From NCBI GenBank assembly GCA_018389105.1, contig JACATO010000920.1, positions 124,001 to 188,000 on the forward strand: 64,000 nt of DNA, read 5' to 3'. This document shows positions 25,882 to 41,285 of this stretch, piece by piece. Numbering within the stretch: the first letter of the stretch is position 1; each line of letters opens with the position of its first letter. This stretch comes from Nautilus pompilius. Lineage: Eukaryota; Mollusca; Cephalopoda; Nautilida; Nautilidae. Under the pieces are notes generated by a model. That model was given only the letters and a program-made list of their open reading frames with translations. It did not search any database and had not been told where the DNA came from. The position numbers were made by a program, and so were the translations under genes.

Positions 25882-26066
25882 GCGAAAGAAAGGAAGACTC
25901 AGCGCCTCTCGGTAACCGGTGGATGAAAGAACCGAGTAAAAACCAATTTAAAAAAAGAATATTCAAGCAGAGAAAGAAGAGGTAAAGAAATAAATAGCAG
26001 AAGAATTAAGCCCAGTGTTTTCTTTATTCTAGCGTGGGAACTCTCTGCGAATATACAACCCCGGCT

Positions 26067-26110
26067 TTCCTCCTCCTCCTCCTCCTCCTCCTCCTCTCTT
26101 CTTCTTCTTT
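26067..26110 (+). repeat. (CTC)n/(CTT)n microsatellite
   Basis: CTC triplets pass into CTT triplets. The poly-Leu frame across it resembles a signal peptide only because of the triplet run. Confidence 0.9.
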
Positions 26111-29100
<2,990 letters not shown>

Positions 29101-32100
29101 AAATAATTCAGGGAACAAAATCTTTTTTTTCCTTTTCGCAGTCTAATTCAAAACGCTGTCGAGTCTGTCAAGATTTGGGAACAGCGATAAGAGCAACGGA
29201 AAACAATAACTGACGATCTTTCGGTGCCATTTTCCTTCACCTGACTTTTAGATACGTTCAAGAGTTCTCCCGACAGACTCGCCAGCCGCGTACCGTTACT
29301 CGGCGGGTTCCGGGCCACCTTTTCCCACGTGACCCTCAGGATAGTTTGTCCTAGAAGAGTTAACCCCCCTTATCTTCCATCAGCTTAGCTGGGCGGCCCC
29401 CTCATATGCACGAATGGCTAAGCTATAACCAACCTCGTCGCTCCATCCCCCCTTCGACACTATCTCACTCATCGGTCTTCCCAGTAGTCAGTTTCTCGAC
29501 TCTTACCTCTGGAAAAATCCACAGTTTCCATCCTTTCACTTTGATTTCTTGGAAAAAGCCTTCATATTTTGCTGTTTTTTTCTTCTTTTCCTCTTCTAAT
29601 AGGCAGCTTTCGTGTAATATTCCGGGATCTAAGCGACTTTAAAAAATCCACGGTCTGACAATGTCGCCACGTTCATTCGGGATTGCTTTGGCGTCACAGA
29701 GCAACTGTTCTAGTCCATAAAGTATTTGAAGCGGAACTCTTGGACGACATGGCCTGTCACTTCGTAGCATGTGCGCTTGTGGAAATCTCTGCCCTGTTGT
29801 TTGTTCCTCAAGAACTAAATTCTCGACCTCTGTTTTCTTTGGAATCTTTCGCTGGACAACTCCAAACTGCTGACGTTTTTGTTCAGAACCATGACTCTTC
29901 TGATCTGATACCTTGCATGGCTGTGACTGCTAAGTCCATAAGAAATTTGTCCTTCACTTGCGGATACAGTGGGACCACGCAGCCCTTTTGACAGATTGTC
30001 AGCCATGTTTTGCACTTTGTGCTCCAGCTCTACTTTGAAGAACCAAAAAAATCCATTCGCTTAACAACACCTCCAATATATGAAGCATTTGACTATCGTT
30101 GCTCTTCTGTTTAATCACGTATTCCTCAAAGCAACACAATTTTCAGAAATTGAGTCCTACGAGTGGTGGACACTACGTGAATTTTTGGTGACTGGGCAGA
30201 AATATCTTTCTACGCCTTTTCAAAAATCCCTTGTTTTGGCGAATTTCTGATTATCTTGGTTATCTCTTTGGCAGCGTCTAATATGTTTCTGAGATATTTA
30301 AAACCGATCGTTGTACAGCAATATTTAGGGCTTTTCCACAGGCCTGTTTATAAGCCAGCCGTCGCGCTGGCTTCAACGTAGCACCGCCCACGACAACTAT
30401 CCAGCTGTATGGACAGCAGCAAGACTTATCTTTGTTTGGTTGGGGTTGATACTGTGTAGTTGTGGTGGATTCCATCGAGTGAGTTCTTCATCTATTATAC
30501 GTAGCGAGGGAAGAACACGAGTCTTTCGACGTTGGAAATGTCGGTTGTTTAATCAAATATAATAGCAAACAGTTTTCTGAAAGATATTCTTCCGTCTTCT
30601 GGAGGACTATAAGTGCCATCAGCAGCTAATGTTTTTGTTTATTTCAGGACTGGTGAGTGGTCCTAAGATTCGTCTATCCAGGCCTCTAAGGCGATGACTG
30701 GGCTATCCTTTGGCAGACTTAACAGCTGCACGAAATTGTTTTTTTTTTATATATACTTCAGCCATCACTGGCATCACTGATGTGATCTCCACGCAGTCGC
30801 AGACCCCGACGGAGCTTTGAGAGCGGAAAGTAGACAGAAAGAGTAGTCGGAGGAACTTCACGGCTTTGGGGGCTTCTCCCAAAGCCGGCACTGGTTATAA
30901 TTCTCCAACATCTTTCGCGCTTTTTGGAACTTCGGCTGTCGTGTCGACGGCACGCGGTTCGTTTACGCCTGCTCGCACTCTCCAAATGGCTTCTGCCAGT
31001 TGCTGGACCCGGATTCGGTAACGGTTCTGTCAGTGTGACATGACATTAGCACTTCACGCTGAACAGCGGCAATGCGATGTCAGCAACACCGCATCCTCAC
31101 ACCTGTATATGCTACAGCCGCAGATAATCCCTGATGTCGTGTCGAAGAGAACTTTCTGCGTTTTGGGAAGAAAAAAGAACAAGAATTACCAGCTCCGGAT
31201 GATGTGGTTTAGTGAGGAGAAGAGGTTCGCGCTGCCAGCGATTATCGGTGGAATTTGCAGAGGCACGATCCCTGTCAGAAGCCAGGGATCTTGATGTCCA
31301 TTGGGAGAGTGAGATGTTGGCAGGGCCTACCGGTTTATGCAGCCGGCATCTTGTTAGTTCTAATCAGTCCAACAATGACACGATTCTAAAAAAGGAATTA
31401 AAAAAAAAATTAATAAAACGTAGTTTTTTTAAAAAACAAATTGCTGGGAACGCATCGCCTTGTAAACATTAAAAATGCGAACAAATTCGATCTATGGCAG
31501 TTCGATCTCCCTTCCAATTGATTATGAGTGAATTACAATAATAATGTTTTGATAGGGTAAACAATCGGGCCCACTACGCTAACCACGGTTATCTTCTCTT
31601 CAATCATAAGATCGCCGCGACGAGAAAGTTCCAAAGTCAGACATGAAGACTAACTCTGATTGTCACGAAATCCCAGACTCTCCGTTCCTTACGCCAGTCA
31701 TTAAAGATTAAATTAAGACGAACCCTTCGTCCAGGGCTGATGAACTTTTGGAAGACTGGGATGTTTTCAAAGTAACAAATTTAATGGGAATTACACAGTA
31801 AACGCAATATCTATAACCTGTGTATCACTATTACATAGCTTAGTTTAGTGCTTAAACAAAGTGGGAAGTCAACGAGAACTTCCGCTTCCTTCCGGGAAGT
31901 ACACTATATACTTTATACAGGGGAGACCACCGGAGCTAGTTGTTGCTGGAGTGAGCACCAGTAATTTCTAATTAAAGGGACGCACGAACCCAAAGAATCA
32001 AAGCATATGACGTCAATTAAAGCCCCTCCCCCAGACACACGTTTACAGGAATTAATGCTGCTGTAACAATCCCGTGGTCTACCTTAACGTTCTGCAGATA

Positions 32101-32678
32101 TTATTTCCCTCCTTATGTGATAGAGTTTTAAAAAAACAAACAGTTTTTACTTAAGCGGCAGGAACTTAAAGAACACATTCACGGATAATAAACACCCTGC
32201 CACGCAAATATATATATATTTAAAAAAGGCAAAAAAAAATTAAATATTTTAAATAAAATTAAAATAGCATTAAATGGATAAAAGAAGCTTAAATAATAAA
32301 AAAAAAAAGATTTCTTTAAAGTAATTAGATATAAATCGAGAAGGTCCAGTTATGCAGTTTTTTTTGTCTGCTGGTTCATTTCAGTTTGTCGACACTGGCT
32401 CGAACCCACCACGGATTCGCTAATGGCCGAAAGTACAGAGAACCTTTAGTGCCCCTATCATCTACGTGGAAGGTTTTCGAATTCGCCGCAAAGTCGGTCA
32501 AATCGTCTGGAACTGAAAGATTTTAATTAGAATTATAAAAAAAATCTAATTTCTGATAAATCGATTGATTAGGTTCTCGTCTTACACTCGAACCCAATCG
32601 ATTCCTAAATAACCTCGGAGATATTTTAAAGGGACTTGGTAGGCTGACTTGTTGAGGAGCGAGCAGTCTCTTTGTTGA
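29101..32678. other. Unassigned intergenic sequence
   Basis: A + frame from 29683 to 29991 (102 codons) reads evenly (AELLDDMACHFVACALVEIS) but has no family I know and no clear splice borders. Near 31200 WFSEEKRFAL hints at a transposase SDEK block, too little to call. A reversed B-box-like GGCTCGAACCCACCACGG lies at 32399-32416 and may be a tRNA-SINE scrap. Confidence 0.35.
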
Positions 32679-32742
32679 TATATAATAATAATAATAATAA
32701 TAATAAATAATAATAATAATAATAATATAATAATAATAATGG
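32679..32742 (+). repeat. (AAT)n microsatellite
   Basis: AAT triplets with small slips. Confidence 0.95.
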
Positions 32743-33189
32743 GGAGCTGATGATTCGCCTCACGCCTCGAGAAGTATCATTTAAAGCGACAGTGCTCGCG
32801 AACTGAAACAGCTTCCACACGCCGATAGGCGAGACAGACAGTAAATCGTAATCACAACGACCGTCGTGGCTGGCGGCGCCAGTTAACAACGGTTCCATCT
32901 GTTGACGTCGCCTCTTCCCCTTTATGTTGAACAGCTGTCCCGCCATCTCATCAGTCGCGCGGCCTCGAATCTCAGTTGCCTCCCTTTACTACAGTAAAAA
33001 CCAAAAAAAAACAAAAAAAAAACACAACCTCCGTATGACGGCGCTTTTACTTCCACTTCGAAAAGCTGTTTTGTTGCGCATGACTCTCCTCCCAATAAAT
33101 CAGATGTCTCGGATGAAAGTCTTCTTACCGGCTTTTGTTGGTTGCTTCGCGCAATGAGACTAATTACGCTGTGTAGCAGCAAATAGTTT

Positions 33190-34482
33190 GGAAAGCTCCC
33201 AGGAAATGTGTAAGAGATGCGGTAGCCACTCCCAGGGAAAGTGTAAGAGATGTGGCAGCCACTCCCAGGAAAAGTGTAAGAGATGTGGCAGCCACTCCCA
33301 GGAAAAGTGTAAGAGATGTGGCAGCCACTCCCAGGAAAAGTGTAAGAGATGTGGCAGCCACTCCCAGGAAAAGTGTAAGAGATATGGCAGCCACTCCCAG
33401 GAAAAGTGTAAGAGATGTGGCAGCCACTCCCAGGAAAAGTGTAAGAGATATGGCAGCCACTCCCAGGAAAAGTGTAAGAGATGTGGCAGCCACTCCCAGG
33501 AAAAGTGTAAGAGATATGGCAGCCACTCAAAGGAAAAGTGTAAGAGATGTGGCAGCCACTCAAAGGAAAAGTGTAAGAGATGTGCAGCCACTCAAAGTAA
33601 AAGTGTAAGAGATGCGGCAGCCACTCCCAGGAAAAGTGTAAGAGATGCGGTAGCCACTCCCAGGGAAAGTGTAAGAGATGTGGCAGCCACTCCCCCAAAA
33701 AGTGTAAGAGATGTGGCAGCCACTCCCAGGAAAAGTGTAAGAGATATGGCAGCCACTCAAAGGAAAAGTGTAAGAGATGTGGCAGCCACTCAAAGGAAAA
33801 GTGTAAGAGATGTGCAGCCACTCAAAGTAAAAGTGTAAGAGATGCGGCAGCCACTCCCAGGAAAAGTGTAAGAGATGCGGTAGCCACTCCCAGGGAAAGT
33901 GTAAGAGATGTGGCAGCCACTCCCAGGAAAAGTGTAAGAGATGTGGCAGCCACTCCCAGGAAAAGTGTAAGAGATATGGCAGCCACTCAAAGGAAAAGTG
34001 TAAGAGATGTGGCAGCCACTCAAAGGAAAAGTGTAAGAGATGTGCAGCCACTCAAAGTAAAAGTGTAAGAGGCGGCGCCACTCCCAGGAAAAGTGTAAGA
34101 GATGTGGCAGCCACTCCCAGGAAAAGTGTAAGAGATGTGGCAGCCACTCCCAGGAAAAGTGTAAGAGATGTGGCAGCCACTCAAAGGAAAAGTGTAAGAG
34201 ATGTGGCAGCCACTCAAAGGAAAAGTGTAAGAGATGTGGCAGCCACTCAAAGGAAAAGTGTAAGAGATGCGGCAGCCACTCCCAGGAAAAGTGTAAGAGA
34301 TGCGGCAGCCACTCCCAGGGAAAGTGTAAGAGATGTGGCAGCCACTCCCAGGAAAAGTGTAAGAGATGTGGCAGCCACTCCCAGGAAAAGTGTAAGAGAT
34401 GTGGCAGCCACTCAAAGGAAAAGTGTAAGAGATGTGGCAGCCACTCAAAGGAAAAGTGTAAGAGATGTGGCAGCCCCTCCCA
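33190..34482 (+). repeat. 33-bp minisatellite with 230-bp higher-order period
   Basis: The unit reads GTGTAAGAGATGTGGCAGCC then ACTCCCAGGAAAA (33 bp), about 39 copies. Variants are ACTCAAAGGAAAA, ATATGGCAGCC and GATGCGG. A one-base-short unit (GATGTGCAGCC followed by ACTCAAAGTAAAA) recurs at 33580, 33810 and 34040, exactly 230 bp apart, so a seven-unit block was copied. Because 33 is a multiple of 3, several frames on both strands stay open for hundreds of codons (11-residue repeats). No start, splice or domain context supports a protein. Confidence 0.95.
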
Positions 34483-34964
34483 ACACCGTCAATCGATATG
34501 CAGAGCTTTTATTTTTTAAGGAAACTCCGTGTATTTGTTTCAGCTTGACGGCTGTTGGCGGCGGTGAAAAGAATAGAGGGAGGGGCTGGGTTAAAATAGG
34601 CATCCGAATTAACGTAGTTATTTTACAAATATAAATAAACAATTTAGAAATAACCGCGTGGGGTTCAGGACATGGACTCGGCAGTTAACTCCGCTGTGGA
34701 GCCCATATGCGTGTGATATCCGCCCGGCAGTGATTCCCTGTAATGATTCCAGGTTTCAATCAAGAATAATTAGAAACAGTATCAGATTTGTTAGGTTTTT
34801 GAATCCTCAGAATGAGAAGAAAGGGTTTTAGGGCGCTGTCAGTTACAAATTCTCCCTGCTGTCTACTGTTCAACATATTCAAGGTTTGTACCATCGGCTC
34901 TTTCCCGGTCAACTGGTCAGTGAGGTGACAGCTCGAGTACTGCGGGGCTAAAACAGCTGGCCGG

Positions 34965-34997
<33 letters not shown>

Positions 34998-35435
34998 GCT
35001 CGCCATAGATCAGTGGCTAACTTAGACAAATTCTTTTTGAAGATGACTACAAAAATGGTAGCACCAATATCACAGTAATATGCATACATAGTATTATCTG
35101 TACGTAAATAAGTCCCTGGCATTAGTAAAATCAGCAGTATCTTTCTCTTACTGTTGATCTTATAGTGTAATTGCCTTCAATGTCTTCTTCACCATAAAAA
35201 TGTGCATATGACTGCGGCTTGTTAAAATAACCATTTGTTTCATCTGAATCTTAAAAAAAAAAGTCTTTTATAAATGTTATCTGTGTTCTTTTGTAAATAT
35301 TTTCAGTAAGATATTCAGAAATTTCTTTATCAAATCAAATCGTCTACTCAGGATTGTGTGCTACATTTAATATTCTGAATAACGAGGTATATTTGGAATC
35401 TGTTAAGCCTTTATGGAAAAAAAAAACAGAGAGAA
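34483..35435. other. Unassigned; (CA)n tract
   Basis: (CA)n lies at 34969-34994. No recognisable gene. Confidence 0.45.
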
Positions 35436-36447
35436 AGAGAGATATGACGTCAGTAGAGAGAGTGAGAGAAGAGAGATAGATATGGCGTCAGTAGAGAGGT
35501 ATGACGTCGATAGATATGGCTTCAGTAGAGAGGTATGACGTCAGTATAGAGAGAGTGAGAGAGAGAGATAGATATGGCTTCAGTAGAGAGGTATGACGTC
35601 AGTATAGAGAGAGTGAGAGAGGAGAGATAGATATGGCTTCAGTAGAGAGGTATGACGTCAGTATAGAGAGAGTGAGAGAGGAGAGATAGATATGGTTTCA
35701 GTAGAGAGAGATATGACGTCAGTATATAAATAAATGACGTCATTACAGAGACAATACGGTAGTGGAGAGAGATGACGTCACTACAGAGAGATAGATAGAT
35801 ATGGCGTCAGTAGAGAGAGACATGACGTCAGTATATAAAAAATGACGTCATTACAGAGACAATACGGTAGTGGAGAGAGATGACGTCACTACAGAGAGAG
35901 ATAGATAGATATGGCGTCAGTAGAGAGAGACATGACGTCAGTATATAAATAAATGACGTCATTACAGAGACAATACGGTAGTGGAGAGAGATGACGTCAC
36001 TACAGAGAGAGATAGATAGATATGGCGTCAGTAGAGAGAGACATGACGTCAGTATATAAATAAATGACGTCATTACAGAGACAATACGGTAGTGGAGAGA
36101 GATGACGTCACTACAGAGAGAGAGATAGATAGATATGGCGTCAGTAGAGAGAGACATGACGTCAGTATATAAATAAATGACGTCATTACAGAGACAATAC
36201 GGTAGTGGAGAGAGATGACGTCACTACAGAGAGAGATAGATAGATATGGCGTCAGTAGAGAGAGACATGACGTCAGTATATAAATAAATGACGTCATTAC
36301 AGAGACAATATGGTAGTGGAGAGAGATGACGTCACTACAGAGAGAGATAGATAGATATGGCGTCAGTAGAGAGAGACATGACGTCAGTATATAAATAAAT
36401 GACGTCATTACAGAGACAATACGGTAGTGGAGAGAGAGAGAGAGAGC
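35436..36447 (+). repeat. CRE/TATA-bearing array D (about 65-bp then 111-bp units)
   Basis: From 35440 to 35720 units of about 65 bp combine GATATGGCTTCAGTAGAGAG with TATGACGTCAGTATAGAGAG. From about 35720 a 111-bp unit repeats six times. It holds CATGACGTCAGTATATAAAT, AAATGACGTCATTACAGAGA, CAATACGGTAGTGGAGAGAG, ATGACGTCACTACAGAGAG and ATAGATAGATATGGCGTCAG. Each unit therefore carries three exact TGACGTCA palindromes plus TGGCGTCA, with TATATAAATA lying between the first two. Confidence 0.95.
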
Positions 36448-38720
36448 TCTACTTGATAAAAGTCTTTTTCTAATATTCTTTAAGTTTACAACAAACTCTT
36501 CTTTCCGTTGTCTTAGCGTAAATAAGAGCCTGCTGTTCAATTAATTATAGCAGCTAAAGCGGACATAAAATAGATGGACTCCTCTTCTCTTAGACCGTCT
36601 TTGATGTCAGTTACTGAAGAGTTTGGTTTAAAACTGACTTTTTTATTTAAAAAGAAAACAAAAAACAAAAAACGGCTTTGTCAGGAAAAGACGTTAAGAT
36701 GCAAACAACCTGTTAATAAACATAAATAACAAGTCTATATAAAACAAGGACTCCATTTAACCTTTGAAAATCACATAGCAAAAGCAATAAAAATATTCAA
36801 TAATTTCCCCTCTTTAATGTAAAAAAAAAAAAATTCATTTCTCTAAGTAAATTAAAAAGAAAAAACGAATTTCGTTTGATCTCGATTCTGAAAACAAATC
36901 CTTTCATCAAGTTAGCCAGGTTCCATTAAACTTATCAAAAGTAGCAAAGCTTTTTATTCATTTATTTGACAACAAATCTCTTTGAAGTTGATTCAATTAG
37001 GTTCGTCCATCCATTATTTTATAAGGTGAGAGAACTCCGCTACGCTGAGCAGATATCCAACGCCATTTTGTTAAAAATATTTGGTTACATAAGAAATTTA
37101 TAGGCGGCACAATATGAAGTTCTTGTGAGTTTTAATAATTCGCAGCTCCCAACCAATCACACATTTAACGGGCTCATTAAGGTAATAAAATCGGGCTCCA
37201 CTGTGTTATCTGATCATATTTATAGACATGCTTCGATAATTCGGTATTTATCAATCCTAATCATATGATTGGTCAAAATTATTTACTCTTAGACAGTGAT
37301 CTAATGCTGTATATTACGCAGGTATCGAACCGATCTAATTGGTTCAATTTCAGCCATCATTACAAGTTCCAAATTCGTGTTTAAGTTAATGAATTCTTTT
37401 AGTTTTTGGCAAATGAGATCTCATCGATAAAGAATCTAATGCATTTTAGCCGCAATTAAAGATTACGTCGGTATTTACGGAATCCTGCAGCATTAGAGAG
37501 ACTTTACGGAAGGGCAGCTAAAAAAAACCGAACACTGTTAATTATTAATAGTTGTTAATTCATTGTTGTGAATATGGGAAACGGAACAGCAGAGATCGGG
37601 ATTGGAGAATGGAGAAGACCAATACACCGTTCTTGGCTGCCTAACCGAACATACAATGAGATAGTTGTAAAAAAATTATAGATCCAGAACAGCGAAAGGA
37701 AGAGAAAAGAAACTTTTCATATGACTCCGCAGTCCGTTTAGTGCGACCATAATCAGGATAAAGTAGTTACCCTTAATTCAGACACGAGACGTAAATATCG
37801 TTCTGTTTAGGGTTTGGATGCAAAATGGTTTTTTTTAAATTCTTGTCAGGAGTTTAATCGTCAAGGAAGAGTTCTCCGAAACGTCCATAATTCTGTGAAA
37901 ACGGAGGTAGTGGTAAAAAATCCAAAACTACGGCTCCAAGAATTAGAAAGATCGAAATTTCCTTTGTTCCTTCTCTGCGCCAGGAAGGGGAAAAAACCCT
38001 AGCAGGACTTTCGATAGACGACATCTCGATAAATACTGTTTGTAGATCATTGCGAAATTTCACAGGGTTTTGAAACTTTTTTTCTTTAAGGTGGTATCAA
38101 TCAATCATCTGTCTAGCGGAGGTAATTCAAAGTATAGGACTGCTAGATATTCTTCAAACAAACTCTCTCCATGACAATGCTATTCAATTATGTGTTCATT
38201 AAAAACCAAATAACAATGAATTCCACGTTTTTTTTTTAAATCATACATTCTATAAGACCCATTTTTCAGCGGGCAGAAGAAGAGGTGCAAGAAATTTAAA
38301 AGAAAGTCATTCCCAGCCAATAATTACAGAAAAATCTACACAGCGCAACATACAAAAGTTGACCAAAGCAACAGAATTAAATATGGCTGCAATTTTTCTT
38401 TTCGTTTTCTTACGTACAAAAATTACGACATCAACTCTAATAAGTTCTGCAGAGTCAACTTTTATCCAAGTTCTTCTAAAGCTGATTGGGTTTTGTTGGT
38501 CTCCGCAGTGTTGCAATATGGGAAAGTTTTCTCCTAATTAACAAAGAATAGATTCACAGAAAGTACTGGGTTAATCAGGCTTCTCCAATTTCTTCATGAG
38601 TAGTGAGTGATACGACTGAGCAATGAACCCGCGTTTCGTTAATTTCTCCGTTTCCTCTTATCAGGGTATACAATGCCTGTTTTTGTGAGTGATGTAGGTG
38701 TTGTTGCAGTAAATGTCTCT
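36448..38720. other. AT-rich unassigned sequence
   Basis: No recognisable gene or transposon. A-runs near 36820-36832 and elsewhere. Confidence 0.45.
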
Positions 38721-38883
38721 AACTTTGGGGACTTCTCAAGCAGCTTGAAGTGGCCTCGAACCGAACCCACGATCTGTTGGTTGCTAAGTCTTTTGATGCG
38801 GCGATTTGTCTTAAAGGTTAACAACAACCAAAAAGGTCAAAGGTTCGAAACCAGCTCAAGCTACTTGAACAGCCCCAAACTAG
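38721..38883. repeat. Inverted-repeat (fold-back) element, SINE-related
   Basis: AACTTTGGGGACTTCTCAAG CAGCTTGAAG at 38721-38750 pairs, imperfectly, with CTCAAGCTACTTGAACAGCC CCAAACT at 38856-38882. CTCGAACC and GGTTCGAAAC, and GTTGGTTGCTAA and TTAACAACAACC, also pair. The right arm holds a B-box-like GGTTCGAAACC and the left arm its inverse, so this looks like two head-to-head copies of one short element. Confidence 0.6.
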
Positions 38884-40449
38884 ATAATATCCACTGAAGA
38901 AATATCAGCATTGCGCATCAGAGCAGTGTTTCAGCTGCAGCCTGATGATGACGACGGGAACAAATCACCGAACTGTAGATTTAATTAGACGGCTGTATCA
39001 CGTGCTACTAATGAGAGAATTGAATAATCCCAAACTATCCTACTAAATTCTGTAAGTAGCACATCACCAATATCCATCTGTTATTATCCTTTCAGAGATT
39101 TTGCTATTTAATAACTCCAAGAAATCATATCATTAAGAAATTCGTTATCTGCGATTCTCCAAAATTAGTTATCTCTTGAAAGACTGAAAATATCTCGCCA
39201 AAATCTTATATTTTGATTTCCCTAGATGCAACCTTTTCAAAACAGGGCTAATTTACTTAACGGCATTGATTTTAGAATTTCAGAGTCCGTATCTTTGGGA
39301 TCATTGCTCCAATCTGAACAAGCGTGGAGTGACTTTTATTGTGCTTGCGCATAATTCCCTATACTGCAGCCAAACGAAGCTATAGAAGTTCTTTTAAAGC
39401 AGCTGTCGCTATAGTTATTAAAAACACGTTTTATTATTATTATTATTATATTCTTTGAGCTTCGCACTCTGCCAGATGCAATTCGCGATCTTTAAACCAA
39501 GAATCCGACCAGAAATGGGCGCCCTGTTTCTCACGGCGCCCTCTGCCGTCGTTCTGCGATACTTTCTTCAAGATGATTCCGACAAATCGCCCCCCCCTAA
39601 GGGCGAGGAATGAAAAAGAAAGATCGTTCGGGTTCCCCTCCATCCTTCTTCCCTTTGTGTTTTTTTGTTGATGCTGTTGTTTGCTCCCATTCTGTTCACA
39701 CGGCGCCACTACAGAAACGTCCGCGTCGCCAAAGTCTCCGGATTATTTCTGTTTCGGGAAAAGGAAAGGAAGCAACAGCCCCGAATTAATTAGCATTATT
39801 TGCTTCGTTCTCGCTAAACGGCCTCCGCGCTGCTACTCATTCAACATTTCCCACCCACGCCTTTACCCGCCGATTCTAAAGAGAGCAATCGCCGAAACAA
39901 AGGTGAACAAACGACCGTTAGTCCACCCAGAGACGGAACCTCAAGCCTGGCTTTTGAACGGAAGTCTATCAGACAGCAGCCCAGCCCTTTAACAAAAAGA
40001 AATCCGCTTTATCCGAACACCTTCACGAATTCCTCTTGACATTTTGGGACCATTGGCATATGGAAGCTCTCTAAGGCGATCAGACATAATAAAAGACAAA
40101 TAGACCTTAGCGGATTTGCACTTAGGCACCTTCATCGCGTCAAACGGGTATTCCAAGAAAATGTTCGATGAAAACCAATATTCCCCTTAGCCTCCGGGAG
40201 AAACTGTATGGTTTAGTTTTAAGTAAATAACCTGCTAACGCTGTCAAGAAATCAGCTGTTTGCTTTTGTCTGCTGCGATTAGGCTGCCCACGAGAGGCTT
40301 CTCAATGGGAGGGGAGCTAATTCTGCATAGATTACTTGCTCTATTTTTTCCTTATTGTTAGTAGGCAACGTAGGAGCTTCTAACAACGGCATTTAACTAT
40401 TGCAATTAGTCGTTCAGGTAGAGCGTGTATCTAGTAAAGACCAAGAAGA
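38884..40449. other. Unassigned intergenic sequence
   Basis: No recognisable gene. A short (TTA)n lies at 39428-39449. Confidence 0.4.
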
Positions 40450-40668
40450 GTCTTCTCTCGCTCTCTCTCTCTCTCTCTCCATCATCTCTCTCCTCTCTCT
40501 CTCTGTCCTCTCTCTCTCTCTCTCTCCATCTCTCTCAATCTCTCTCTCTCTCTCTCTCTGTCTCTGTACTGACGTCATCTCTCTCTCTCGCTCTTGTCTC
40601 TGTACTGACGTCATCTCTCTGTACTGACGTCATCTCTCTCTCTCTCTTTTGTTTTTTCTCGTACTGAC

Positions 40669-40719
<51 letters not shown>

Positions 40720-40749
40720 TCTCTCTCTCTCCTCTCTCTCTCTCTCTAT
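40450..40749 (-). repeat. CT microsatellite with four CRE units (array E)
   Basis: CT runs interrupted by GTACTGACGTCATCTCTCT near 40566, 40603, 40622 and 40660. On the minus strand this is AGAGATGACGTCAGTAC, the array A/D unit. Confidence 0.93.
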
Positions 40750-40800
40750 TGTGCAGGAAGGATCTCTCACTGTTAAAGTTTTAGATAAATATTTAAAAAA

Positions 40801-41043
40801 TATTTAAAGACTGTGCGTACTCGAATTTTCAGCATCGGTGTTGGTTCAGCCGTAAGGGTCTTTATCGACTGGAAAACTGTCTTATTACCGAAAGGTATGG
40901 CAGTAACCATCGAATATAACCAAGGAGGTACTGCGCCGGCCAGTCAGGTGGTCAGCGAGGGAAACACAATCTTCCGTATAGTAAAAGAAAAGAAAGAAGA
41001 AGTTTTCGAAACAAGACATCGGACATTTCTATTCTCTGTTTAA
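40801..41043 (+). other. Weak candidate exon, unrecognised
   Basis: A + frame ending at 41043 reads IGVGSAVRVFIDWKTVLLPK and GMAVTIEYNQGGTAPASQVV. It begins near an AG at 40830-40831 that could be a splice acceptor. I do not recognise a family, and the length (about 70 codons) does not exclude chance. Confidence 0.15.
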
Positions 41044-41164
41044 TCTTCTTCTAGAGCAAGTAGTCCCAGGGTTGGCTGTCCCTTTGTTTAACCTCCTGCT
41101 TTACCCTAGCGCATCTTTTCGTTACCAGCACGGTGTCCCCATTTTCTGAAGTTCCAAAGTGGCG

Positions 41165-41285
41165 CAGGCCCCTTCTCCATCACTTTATCTATAGTGATAA
41201 AGCTTACTACCGAACCTACGTTTCGATGACTTTTCTATGTGACCATCTTCAGGGTTTAGTCCTGAAAAGCTCTTTTTTGATGTAT
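41165..41285 (-). repeat. Possible retroelement-associated motif (LINE or Penelope-like 3' area)
   Basis: On the minus strand CCTGAAGATGGTCACATAG is followed by TCATCGAAACGTAGGTTCGG. The pair CTGAAGATGG ... CGAAACGT is a frequent signature next to LINE or Penelope-type elements (general experience). No reverse transcriptase is visible nearby. Confidence 0.25.

Noticed and set aside
29683-29991. 102-codon open frame that reads smoothly
   Set aside because: No recognised family, no acceptor or donor in phase, and minus frames are also partly open.
31040-31294. Possible IS630/Tc1-type SDEK block (WFSEEKRFAL)
   Set aside because: Only about ten residues fit, with no neighbouring DNARPH or SPDLNP blocks.
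32922-34448. Frames of up to 299 codons with 11-residue repeats
   Set aside because: Unit length 33 keeps frames open on both strands; frame shifts at each marker unit and no other protein feature.
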